Shown: piece by piece, positions 7,817 through 16,566 of the stretch | Numbering within the stretch: the first letter of the stretch is position 1 | Layout of the letters: every line of letters starts with the position of its first letter | NCBI GenBank assembly: GCA_029261895.1 | Contig: JAJDAK010000082.1 | Coordinates: forward strand, 1-56,291 | DNA: 56,291 nucleotides | Direction of reading: 5' to 3' | From: Deltaproteobacteria bacterium | GTDB lineage: Bacteria > Myxococcota_A > UBA9160 > SZUA-336 | Position numbers and translations under genes: made by a program | Notes under the pieces: generated by a model | Told to the model about the DNA's origin: nothing | Database searches by the model: none | The model's input: only the letters and a program-made list of their open reading frames with translations

Positions 7817-9775
7817 ATGAGCGTATTCGAAGAAAGAGCGAAAATCAATTGGTATGTGGCCCTTTTCTTGGCCGCACTCGCCGCCACCGCCTGGTGCCAG
7901 CCTTCGGTCGCGGGTTCTGACCTCTGGTGGCACTTGGCCGCGGGACGAGACATTCTCGCGATGTTGCCCGATTTCCCCAAGGAGGATCTCTACTCCTACA
8001 CGTTTGGGGGCGAACGCTGGTTGAACCCCGAATGGTTTTGGGCGGTGCTCTACTGGGCCGTCTACGCGATTCAGCCACAGGGGGTCGCGTGGTTGAACTT
8101 TGCGGTCATCTTCTCGGTCTTCGCACTGGCGTTCGTCGCAGCATCCCGTACTAGCGAGTCGGCGCTCGGTGCAGCATTTGCTGTGGTTCTCGCCGGAACG
8201 GCGGCCCACTGGTTTATCGATATTCGGCCACACCTTTTCACGCTGCTCCTACTCGGCATTTTCCTGGTGACTCGCGATCGGTCGTGGGCTCCCTGGCTTT
8301 GGCCTGCTCTGGTTTTGTTCTGGGTCAACACCCACGGTGGCTTCGTCTTTGGAATCGGCGCCATCGGCCTGCACGTCCTGGTGATGTCGATTCGCCGTGC
8401 CTGGGCGGCCCGTCATCGCGACCTACCGTGGCTCGAACGCCTGGATATTCCCAAACGCGAATGGATCGCAGTCGCGGCGTGTTTTGTCGCGATGACCATC
8501 AACCCCTACGGCATCTTCGTACTCGAATATCCGATCGACTACTTGAACGCAGATTCACCCTTCCGGTCCATTGTTGAATGGATGCCACCCGCCTGGATCT
8601 TCAACGCACAGGATCGTGATCTCATCTTCGATCTCGGCACGTTTCACAGTCGCTTCTGGATCATCATCTCCTTTTGGTTGATCGGGTTACCTTTCGCGTT
8701 TCGACGTGACCCATACTTGGTCGCCCTTTCCATGGTGACATTGCGCATGGCGCTAACATCGCGACGCTTCGTGCCGTTATTCGCCATCACCGCAACACCG
8801 ATGGTCGCGTGCGCGATCGGCTTCTTCGTGCGCCAAGCCATCCGCGCCTGGCCACGCTTGGGCCGGGCAGATGTGGCGTTCGCAACCACTGGCATCGGCG
8901 CAGTGATCTGTTTTTGGTTTTGGAGCAGCGTGCAGATCTATCCGTTGTTCCTGCAGCGTTGGACCGAGTGGAATCTCTATCCCGAAGCCGCAGTGAAGTA
9001 CATGCAGGCGATCGAACCCGCGCCCACACGAGTGCTCAATTACTACAATTGGGGCGGGTACCTGATGCTGCACGCGCCGCAGTTCAAGCTCTTTATCGAC
9101 GGGCGCGCGAACACCGTCTATGACGACGAAATGTATATTGACTACCTATCCATTCTGAGTGCCGGGCCCGGCTTCCATGCACGCGTGGCGAAACGTCCGG
9201 CTGAGATCGCGCTGCTACCCACCGGACGTCCGCCGACCAAGGCGTTGACACAGCCACCATCGAATTGGCAGGTCATCTACAGCGACCATGTCGCGACCAT
9301 ACTCCTGCCGCCAGGGTCGCCGTTGATCGCGCGTCCTCCGCAGCGGAGTCGTCTGCCGGATGCAAAAAGGGTTCTAGCCGGACATCCGGATCTCTTGCTC
9401 CAAGAATCACGCGCAATCTCACAGACGGGCCAAATCGACCGAGGCATCGAATTGCTCGAACAGGCGTTGGAGATGAATCCACTGCTCACAAGAGCGTACG
9501 GTCAGCTGGCTCAATTCCATGCAGCAAAAGGCGATTTCGACGCAGCCGACGCCGTCATCGACCGTGCCATTGCATTCGAGCCACGGCAGATAAAGCGTCT
9601 GTATCAGCTGAAGGGCACCATCTACCAATCTCATGGACAGCTCGAACGCGCGATCGAGGCATTTCGAAAAGCGGTACCCGGTGGGCCTTTCAGCAGCCCC
9701 CGTAGCATGCGTGCCCGCATCCGCGAGCTGGAAGAAAAACTTTTAGAAAAACGAGCGTACGAGGGAATTGAATGA
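7817..9775 (+). CDS. Polytopic membrane protein with C-terminal TPR repeats
   Basis: The protein is 652 aa from the ATG at 7817, with GAGG 10 nt upstream; a TTG at 7808 is possible. About ten hydrophobic segments fill residues 10-390, starting just after a short cytoplasmic tip. The first loop carries GSDLWWHLAAGRDI, with the acidic and His residues seen in GT-C-like membrane glycosyltransferase folds, and a later segment reads RPHLFTLLLLGIFL. Residues about 395-510 form a soluble region (NYYNWGGYLMLHAP, DGRANTVYDD), and about 520-650 are TPR-like repeats (EQALEMNPLLTRAYGQLAQFHAAKGD). The overall plan resembles uncharacterised membrane glycosyltransferase-like proteins of Myxococcota. The substrate is unknown. 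Its TGA overlaps the asnS ATG by 4 nt, so the two are translated together. Confidence 0.7.
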   Translation: MSVFEERAKINWYVALFLAALAATAWCQPSVAGSDLWWHLAAGRDILAMLPDFPKEDLYSYTFGGERWLNPEWFWAVLYWAVYAIQPQGVAWLNFAVIFSVFALAFVAASRTSESALGAAFAVVLAGTAAHWFIDIRPHLFTLLLLGIFLVTRDRSWAPWLWPALVLFWVNTHGGFVFGIGAIGLHVLVMSIRRAWAARHRDLPWLERLDIPKREWIAVAACFVAMTINPYGIFVLEYPIDYLNADSPFRSIVEWMPPAWIFNAQDRDLIFDLGTFHSRFWIIISFWLIGLPFAFRRDPYLVALSMVTLRMALTSRRFVPLFAITATPMVACAIGFFVRQAIRAWPRLGRADVAFATTGIGAVICFWFWSSVQIYPLFLQRWTEWNLYPEAAVKYMQAIEPAPTRVLNYYNWGGYLMLHAPQFKLFIDGRANTVYDDEMYIDYLSILSAGPGFHARVAKRPAEIALLPTGRPPTKALTQPPSNWQVIYSDHVATILLPPGSPLIARPPQRSRLPDAKRVLAGHPDLLLQESRAISQTGQIDRGIELLEQALEMNPLLTRAYGQLAQFHAAKGDFDAADAVIDRAIAFEPRQIKRLYQLKGTIYQSHGQLERAIEAFRKAVPGGPFSSPRSMRARIRELEEKLLEKRAYEGIE

Positions 9776-11073
9776 GCGACACACCCACAGTTCGCATCGA
9801 CGAACTCGCCGCCCATGTCGAGCAAGACGTGCGGCTTCAAGGCTGGCTCTACAACATCCGCTCGAGCAAGAAACTGCATTTCATGCAGCTCCGCGATGGA
9901 ACCGGGATCGTTCAGGTCGTGGTTTCAAAAGCCGATGTCGGCGACGAAATATTCGAACTTGTGAGCGGCATGGGCCAGGAGTCGTCCCTTCGTGTCATCG
10001 GAAACGTCAAAGCCGATGAGCGAGCACAGGGGGGACACGAGTTGCTCGCCTCTGACGTTCAACTGATTCAGAACACGCATGACTACCCGATTACGCCGAA
10101 GGAACACGGTGTTGCTTTCCTGCTGGAACACCGACACCTCTGGCTGCGCTCCAAACGGCAGCATGCGGTCTTACGAATTCGCTCGCAGGTGGAACAAGCC
10201 GCACACGCGTTCTTTGAGAGTCGGGGCTTTCTACGCTTCGATGCGCCGATACTTACGCCCGCGGAATGCGAGGGCAGCAGCACGCTCTTTGAAACCGATT
10301 ACTTCGACGAAAAGGCGTACCTCACCCAGAGTGGCCAGCTCTATGCCGAGGCGGGCGCGCAGGCCTTTGGACGCGTCTACACCTTTGGCCCCACCTTTCG
10401 CGCGGAAAAATCCAAAACCCGTCGACATCTGATGGAGTTTTGGATGATCGAACCCGAAGCGGCCTTCTTCGATTTGGACGACGATATCGAACTCGCCGAG
10501 GGCTTCATTTGCGCGCTGCTCGCACGCGTTCTCGAAACCTGCCGCCCCGAACTCGAAGTACTCGAACGCGATACCGCAGCCCTTGAAGCCGTTACCCAAC
10601 CGTTTCCGCGCCTGAGTTACAGCGAAGCTCTCGAAAGACTGAGGGCTCAAAACATGAACATCGAGTTTGGTGAAGATTTCGGTGCCGATGAAGAAACCGT
10701 ACTCGCGAAAGAGTTCGACCGCCCACTGGTCGTGCACCGCTACCCCGCAAGCCTGAAGCCCTTCTATATGAAGCGAGATCCAGACGATCCCTCGGTCGTG
10801 CTGAACATGGATGTGCTCGCACCGGAGGGATATGGCGAGATCATCGGTGGCAGCGTGCGTGAAGAGGTGCTCGAAACCCTGGACGCACAAATCGCTGAAA
10901 AGCAGATGGATCCCGAGCCGCTGGGCTGGTACCGGGACCTCCGCCGTTACGGCAGCGTGCCCCACGCCGGCTTCGGCCTCGGACTCGAGCGCACGCTGAC
11001 CTGGATCTGTGGTCTCCACCACCTGCGCGAGACCATCCCCTTCCCCCGCCTGATGGGCCGTCTCTACCCGTGA
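9772..11073 (+). CDS. asnS: Asparagine--tRNA ligase
   Basis: AsnS charges tRNA-Asn with asparagine in the cytoplasm. The 433-aa protein has an N-terminal OB-fold anticodon-binding domain (about 18-105, VRLQGWLYNIRSSKKLHFMQ). The class II catalytic core has motif 2 (FRAEKSKTRRHLMEFWMIEPE, near 215-235) and motif 3 at the end (HAGFGLGLERTLTWICGLHH). LTQSGQLYAE and the preserved TPAECEGSSTLF loop favour AsnS over AspS. Length matches the family. It begins inside the stop of the upstream membrane protein (ATGA overlap), which is unusual for asnS. A paired hairpin follows at 11176. Confidence 0.95.
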   Translation: MSDTPTVRIDELAAHVEQDVRLQGWLYNIRSSKKLHFMQLRDGTGIVQVVVSKADVGDEIFELVSGMGQESSLRVIGNVKADERAQGGHELLASDVQLIQNTHDYPITPKEHGVAFLLEHRHLWLRSKRQHAVLRIRSQVEQAAHAFFESRGFLRFDAPILTPAECEGSSTLFETDYFDEKAYLTQSGQLYAEAGAQAFGRVYTFGPTFRAEKSKTRRHLMEFWMIEPEAAFFDLDDDIELAEGFICALLARVLETCRPELEVLERDTAALEAVTQPFPRLSYSEALERLRAQNMNIEFGEDFGADEETVLAKEFDRPLVVHRYPASLKPFYMKRDPDDPSVVLNMDVLAPEGYGEIIGGSVREEVLETLDAQIAEKQMDPEPLGWYRDLRRYGSVPHAGFGLGLERTLTWICGLHHLRETIPFPRLMGRLYP

Positions 11074-11175
11074 CTTGGGGCGGTATCCCGCCGACGCAGT
11101 CGCTCCTGCGCGCACGGCGCGCGACTATGTGTGCGCCTTTGTTGCCAAATTTCGCCCGAGGCAGGCACAAAGTAG

Positions 11176-11207
11176 CCTGCCGTACGGGCAGGTGAGCTTC
11201 GCTCGCC
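11176..11207. repeat. Two adjacent small hairpins downstream of asnS
   Basis: CCTGCC-gtacg-GGCAGG overlaps GGTGAGC-ttc-GCTCGCC, giving two back-to-back stems. There is no T-run, so this is a weak terminator at best. The GAGC-TTC-GCTC core resembles the GGCAGCGC-TTC-GCGCTGCC hairpin at 14125 and suggests a dispersed palindromic element. Confidence 0.4.
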
Positions 11208-11229
11208 GATAGCCCGTCAAGACGCCCGC

Positions 11230-11257
11230 TTGACACGGTCGGTAGTGGTTTTAGACT
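11230..11257 (+). promoter_or_regulatory. Sigma-70 promoter of groESL
   Basis: TTGACA (11230-11235) and TAGACT (11252-11257) are 16 nt apart. The predicted start falls at about 11264, at the edge of the CIRCE-like palindrome, so a repressor bound there would block initiation. Confidence 0.65.
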
Positions 11258-11267
11258 GCGGCCTCGG

Positions 11268-11294
11268 CTGGCACTCGAGCCTCTCAAGTGCCAG
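11268..11294. promoter_or_regulatory. CIRCE-like HrcA operator upstream of groES
   Basis: CTGGCACTC-N9-AAGTGCCAG matches the CIRCE plan (TTAGCACTC-N9-GAGTGCTAA), with the GCACTC core kept on the left arm. The outer bases extend pairing to a perfect 10-bp inverted repeat, GGCTGGCACT (11266-11275) with AGTGCCAGCC (11287-11296). The window also encodes HrcA, the known CIRCE repressor, so HrcA control of groESL is likely. Confidence 0.8.
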
Positions 11295-11352
11295 CCACAA
11301 GTATTTGATCTATATAGATTTTGCCCAATACAGGCATAGGGAGAGACCCGTT

Positions 11353-13313
<1,961 letters not shown>

Positions 13314-13332
13314 AAGCCTCCATTGGCTAAAA

Positions 13333-13365
13333 GCGGCGTCGGCTTCAGTCGGCGCCGTTTTTTTT
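13333..13365 (+). terminator. Rho-independent terminator of groESL
   Basis: A ten-pair stem (CGGCGTCGGC with GTCGGCGCCG, two G-T pairs) closes on a TTCA loop and runs directly into eight T residues. It lies 20 bp past the groEL stop and separates groESL from arsR. Confidence 0.92.
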
Positions 13366-13368
13366 GGC

Positions 13369-13396
13369 TTGACTTCATTTCTATTATTCTATAATA
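13369..13396 (+). promoter_or_regulatory. arsR promoter with overlapping palindrome
   Basis: TTGACT (13369-13374) and a perfect TATAAT (13390-13395) lie 15 nt apart. TATTAT-tct-ATAATA (13382-13396) is a perfect 6-3-6 inverted repeat covering the -10 box, where an ArsR dimer would shut off transcription. The predicted start (about 13402) is only a few bases before the ATG at 13405, so the mRNA may be nearly leaderless. Confidence 0.6.
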
Positions 13397-13404
13397 TTGG
13401 AAAT

Positions 13405-13698
13405 ATGGAAAAACAAAAAGTCGTCTCCGCCCTCGCCGCCCTCGCGCAAGAAACCCGGCTCGAGATCTTTCGGCTGCTCGTCCGTACGGGTCCCGATGGA
13501 CTTCCCGCGGGATCGATCAGTGACGCGCTCGAAGTACCGGCCGCGACGCTCTCCTTTCATCTGAAAGAACTGAAGAGTGCCGGGGTCGTGCGCTGCCAGC
13601 GGGATGGGCGCTCACTGATCTACAGTCCCGATTTCAACACCATGAAAAACTTACTTGGTTATCTCACCGAAAACTGCTGCCAATCAGGCACGTGCTAA
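13405..13698 (+). CDS. arsR: ArsR/SmtB-family arsenic-responsive repressor
   Basis: This 97-aa winged-helix regulator has the ArsR plan: an N-terminal helix (ALAQETRLEIFRLL), a recognition helix (VPAATLSFHLKELKSAGVV) and a wing (CQRDGRSLIYS). The C-terminus ends NCCQSGTC, three cysteines (91, 92, 97) that could bind As(III). This placement resembles ArsR types with a C-terminal Cys-Cys...Cys site rather than the CVC site in helix 4. I started at MEKQK (ATG 13405); the longer frame from 13369 would overlap the promoter. arsI follows 11 nt downstream, so the repressor controls an organoarsenical enzyme. The palindrome over its -10 suggests autoregulation. Confidence 0.88.
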   Translation: MEKQKVVSALAALAQETRLEIFRLLVRTGPDGLPAGSISDALEVPAATLSFHLKELKSAGVVRCQRDGRSLIYSPDFNTMKNLLGYLTENCCQSGTC

Positions 13699-13709
13699 AA
13701 GGAAGAAAC

Positions 13710-14096
13710 ATGCGACTTCAACTTGCCCTCAACGTGAAAGACCTCGATGCGGCCGTCGAGTTCTATTCAAAAATGTTCGACACCAAAGTAAACAAACGCA
13801 AACCCGGCTACGCGAACTTCGCGATCGAGAATCCGGCGCTAAAGCTCGTGCTCTTTGAAGTACCCGACGCACCCGAACGACTCAATCATCTCGGTGTCGA
13901 AGTTTTCAGCGATCTCGACGTGGTTAAAGCTACAAATCGATTAAAGGAAGCCGGCATGGCGGATCTCGTCGAAGACGAAGTGACTTGCTGCTATGCCAAG
14001 TCCGATAAAGTCTGGGCCACCGAACCCGACGGCATGCGTTGGGAGTGGTACCGCGTACTCGAAGACTCCCCGACTTTTAGTGGACCGAGTTGTTAG
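13710..14096 (+). CDS. arsI: ArsI/CadI-family C-As lyase (organoarsenical-degrading dioxygenase)
   Basis: ArsI is an Fe(II)-dependent extradiol-type dioxygenase that splits the C-As bond of trivalent methyl- and aromatic arsenicals, releasing As(III). The 128-aa protein has the vicinal-oxygen-chelate fold (LDAAVEFYSKMFDTK). The vicinal cysteine pair Cys93-Cys94 (VTCCYAKSDKVW) that binds As(III) substrates is present. So are likely metal ligands Gln4, His60 (LNHLGVEV) and Glu112 (PDGMRWEWY). AAAGGAAG precedes the ATG at 13710. It forms a two-gene operon with arsR, 11 nt away. No As(III) efflux gene (arsB, acr3, arsP) follows, so the released As(III) must be handled elsewhere. Confidence 0.85.
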   Translation: MRLQLALNVKDLDAAVEFYSKMFDTKVNKRKPGYANFAIENPALKLVLFEVPDAPERLNHLGVEVFSDLDVVKATNRLKEAGMADLVEDEVTCCYAKSDKVWATEPDGMRWEWYRVLEDSPTFSGPSC

Positions 14097-14124
14097 CCGT
14101 AGCGAGCGGGTTAACGGCGCGGAC

Positions 14125-14146
14125 GGCAGCGCTTCGCGCTGCCTTT
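14125..14146. terminator. Hairpin between convergent arsI and adh
   Basis: GGCAGCGC-ttc-GCGCTGCC is a perfect 8-bp stem with a 3-nt loop, followed by TTT on the plus strand. It lies between two convergent genes and could stop transcription from arsI, though the T-run is short. Confidence 0.5.
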
Positions 14147-14166
14147 GGTGCTTCGATCCATCGCTG

Positions 14167-15210
14167 TTAGCGCGCTGGATCTAATACCATCTTGAGGGCG
14201 CCGTCTTTGCGGTCGGCAAATTGGCGGTAGGCGTCGGGACCTTCGGATAGGCCGACGCGATGGCTAATCACCTTTTCCGGATGCAGTCGGCCACTCTGCA
14301 CCAAGGGGATCAACGCCGGAAGTTCCGCTTGAACGGCCGTCAGGCCGATATGAAATTCCAAAGCTTTCAGCTGCACCAGTGTCATCGGGAATTTGAATTC
14401 CATGTTCTGACTCACGCCGATGACTGAAACCCGGCCGCCAAAAGCCGCGAGTTTTAGCGCGAGCGTGATCGTTGCATCCGCGCCGACCGCTTCGATCGAT
14501 GCATCAACACCGCGACCACGAGTAACACCCATCAATTCCTCGACGGGATCTTCATGACGCAGCGCAATCGCACCGAGTTCTTCCGCACGTTGACGCCGCT
14601 CTTCAATTCGATCGATCGCGTACACCCTAGCCGCGCCCATCGCGACCGCGGACATCACCGCGCAGAGTCCGACGGGACCCAAACCCACAATCGCAACCGT
14701 GTCCCCGGGTTGAACTCCCGCGCGACGCGCGCCGTACCATCCGGTCGGCAAAATATCGGTAAGCAGGAGTGCTTGTTCGTCGCTCACACCGTCAGGAATG
14801 AGATGTAAACACGTATCTGCAGCGGGTACAGCAACCGCTTGCGCTTGCGAACCCTGGAGCGCGTACCCCAAGCCGTAGCAGCCCATCTTTTGGTTTTCGC
14901 AGCGCAATACCTGCCCGCGCCGACAAGAAGCACAGGTCGAACACCCCACACTGCCGGGGATCAAAACACGATCACCAACATGGAAACGATTTACATCGCT
15001 GCCCAACTCAACGACTTCACCGATACTCTCGTGCCCGATCGTATACCCCGTATCCGGCGTAAAGCCATGACCGTGGTAGATGTGAAGATCACTTCCACAG
15101 ATTGCACAGAGCTCGACTTTAACCACCGCACCGTCGGTCGCGGTCGGTGTCGGATCGTCCACCGTCGAGTACTCGATATGCTCGGGCCCGGCGTAGGTGA
15201 GTGCCTTCAT
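14167..15210 (-). CDS. Zinc-dependent medium-chain alcohol dehydrogenase
   Basis: This 347-aa MDR-family NAD(P)-dependent dehydrogenase oxidises an alcohol or reduces an aldehyde or ketone. The catalytic zinc site is Cys38 (CGSDLH) with His-Glu in YTIGHESIGEV. A structural zinc lobe (CSTCASCRRGQVLRC) has four cysteines. The Rossmann glycine motif is VGLGPVG, followed by VYAID; an acidic residue here favours NAD over NADP. The closest known relatives are sorbitol/threonine/formaldehyde-type dehydrogenases, so the substrate is not fixed. Its ATG lies 2 nt past the efp stop, so the two genes are read together. No function for the pairing with efp is evident. Confidence 0.85.
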   Translation of the reverse strand: MKALTYAGPEHIEYSTVDDPTPTATDGAVVKVELCAICGSDLHIYHGHGFTPDTGYTIGHESIGEVVELGSDVNRFHVGDRVLIPGSVGCSTCASCRRGQVLRCENQKMGCYGLGYALQGSQAQAVAVPAADTCLHLIPDGVSDEQALLLTDILPTGWYGARRAGVQPGDTVAIVGLGPVGLCAVMSAVAMGAARVYAIDRIEERRQRAEELGAIALRHEDPVEELMGVTRGRGVDASIEAVGADATITLALKLAAFGGRVSVIGVSQNMEFKFPMTLVQLKALEFHIGLTAVQAELPALIPLVQSGRLHPEKVISHRVGLSEGPDAYRQFADRKDGALKMVLDPAR

Positions 15211-15212
15211 GA

Positions 15213-15764
15213 CTAGGCACGCTCCGAATACGAACGGTCGCGTGTATCGATCTTCAACTTCTCGCCGCGATCAATGAAACTCGGCACCTGAACCGTGGCT
15301 CCCGTTTCAAGGGTTGCGACCTTGAGTTTCCCGCCCTTTTCGGGAGGGTCAGTCTCTTTGACCTCGAGCACAACGAAGTTAGGCAGCTCGACTCCGATCG
15401 GTTTGTCTCTATGTAAGAGAACTTCGACCTCACAGTTTTCCATCATGAGATCCGCGTTTGATATCGAAGCGGTCGGAATTTCGGTTTGCTCGTAGGTTTC
15501 TTGGTCCATGAAGACCAAGTTATCGCCGTCGGCGTAGAGGTACTGCATGTCGCGGTGACTGATATCCGCTTGCTCGAGCGCCTCGCCCGCTTTCAACGTT
15601 CGGTCGAGCACAGATCCAGTGATCAGGCTTTTCATTTTGAGACGTACAAACGCCCCGCCCTTGCCCGGTTTTACGTGCTGGTATTCAGTGATGATGTAGG
15701 GCTCGCCAGCATCGAGTTCGACGCGCGTGCCCGGCCGCATTTTTGAGGTGTCTATCTTTCCCAT
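15213..15764 (-). CDS. efp: Elongation factor P
   Basis: EF-P rescues ribosomes stalled on polyproline stretches. The 183-aa protein has domain I with the modified loop KPGKGGAFVRLK; Lys35 is the expected site of beta-lysylation or another modification. The three-domain length and the signature LPNFVVLEVKETDP are typical. There is no epmA, epmB or epmC in the window, so the type of modification cannot be read here; the Lys at the loop tip is the beta-lysyl type rather than the Arg of the EarP class. Its short intergenic upstream (33 bp) follows a secreted protein gene on the same strand. Confidence 0.96.
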   Translation of the reverse strand: MGKIDTSKMRPGTRVELDAGEPYIITEYQHVKPGKGGAFVRLKMKSLITGSVLDRTLKAGEALEQADISHRDMQYLYADGDNLVFMDQETYEQTEIPTASISNADLMMENCEVEVLLHRDKPIGVELPNFVVLEVKETDPPEKGGKLKVATLETGATVQVPSFIDRGEKLKIDTRDRSYSERA

Positions 15765-15796
15765 TGCGCGCGAAGAGTAACACGGGAAACGGATTC

Positions 15797-16429
15797 CTAA
15801 GGTCTAGTAGCCTCACAGGTCTGACTGATACCCGGGAGGAGCGGGGTACCATCGACATTGCGTCGGATCACCACAAGGTCAGGCAGACTACAAGGGTCGT
15901 CCGCATCGATCACGTCGCATTTACTTTGGCCCGCGGGCGTTAGCGGGAAATTTATCGGATCGACGAATGCGTCTTCGAGCACGACGCGGTCGTTCGGATC
16001 GACCAAGCCGTTGTCATTCGTATCACCACATTGGCACGCGTTACCGATTCCATCCGGAAGGCTCGCGACACCGACACCACCTATATCCTCCTGGAGCGGG
16101 TTATTGGCGAAGGGGCAGTTGTCGCGGAACGCCTGAAGACCATCGAGGTCAGAATCTAAGTTGGGGAAATCACCGGCGACGATGGGCCAAAAACCGGGTG
16201 CGGCCGTGGAAAGACTGGATGTGCTGCCGCTCAGCCCGATGGCTTCCGCCTGGCCGATCGAACCGCCCAGCGTCATGAGGGAAGGGCCCGTCATCAGCAC
16301 GGCGCCACCCGAATTGAGGTTACTACCGAGCACAATGAAACTCGCGCTCACCAGCGTTTCGGCTTCGGTGCGAGGCCCCAGGACGAATCCACACAGCACC
16401 ACCAACATGGCAATCCAGATCTTCCGCAT
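15797..16429 (-). CDS. Small secreted protein with thrombospondin-3/dockerin-like repeat
   Basis: I start this 210-residue protein at the ATG 16429, giving MRKIWIAMLVVLCGFVLGPRTEA, a clear signal peptide; a longer frame to 16510 would overlap the divergent gene's leader. The mature part opens with a Gly/Ser-rich stretch of about 80 residues without cysteine. An Asp-rich calcium loop (DSDLDGLQAFRDNCP) follows, then a dockerin-like CGDTNDNGLVDPNDRVVL segment and paired cysteines. It ends QTCEATRP. The tail matches in style those of the large protein at 1-2968 and the remnant at 3394-3543, so this is a family in this genome. The role is unknown; an extracellular calcium-stabilised tail is inferred. 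Confidence 0.8.
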   Translation of the reverse strand: MRKIWIAMLVVLCGFVLGPRTEAETLVSASFIVLGSNLNSGGAVLMTGPSLMTLGGSIGQAEAIGLSGSTSSLSTAAPGFWPIVAGDFPNLDSDLDGLQAFRDNCPFANNPLQEDIGGVGVASLPDGIGNACQCGDTNDNGLVDPNDRVVLEDAFVDPINFPLTPAGQSKCDVIDADDPCSLPDLVVIRRNVDGTPLLPGISQTCEATRP

Positions 16430-16566
16430 GATCCATATTCTCCCCCCCATGCATGCCGAGTGCAAGCCAGCGGAAGATTCCGGGAGAAGGGGCCGGAACC
16501 TCAATCCCACCTCGGTGGAGGCCGATCAAACGAACAGCACCCGTCTATCGGGGGAACGAGGGTCGT

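Noticed and set aside
7463..8233. 256-aa minus-strand frame upstream of lexA
   Set aside because: It crosses lexA in another frame and the divergent membrane gene, with no coding features of its own.
10231..11115. 294-aa minus-strand frame opposite asnS
   Set aside because: It is a shadow frame with no ribosome site and no protein-like motif pattern.
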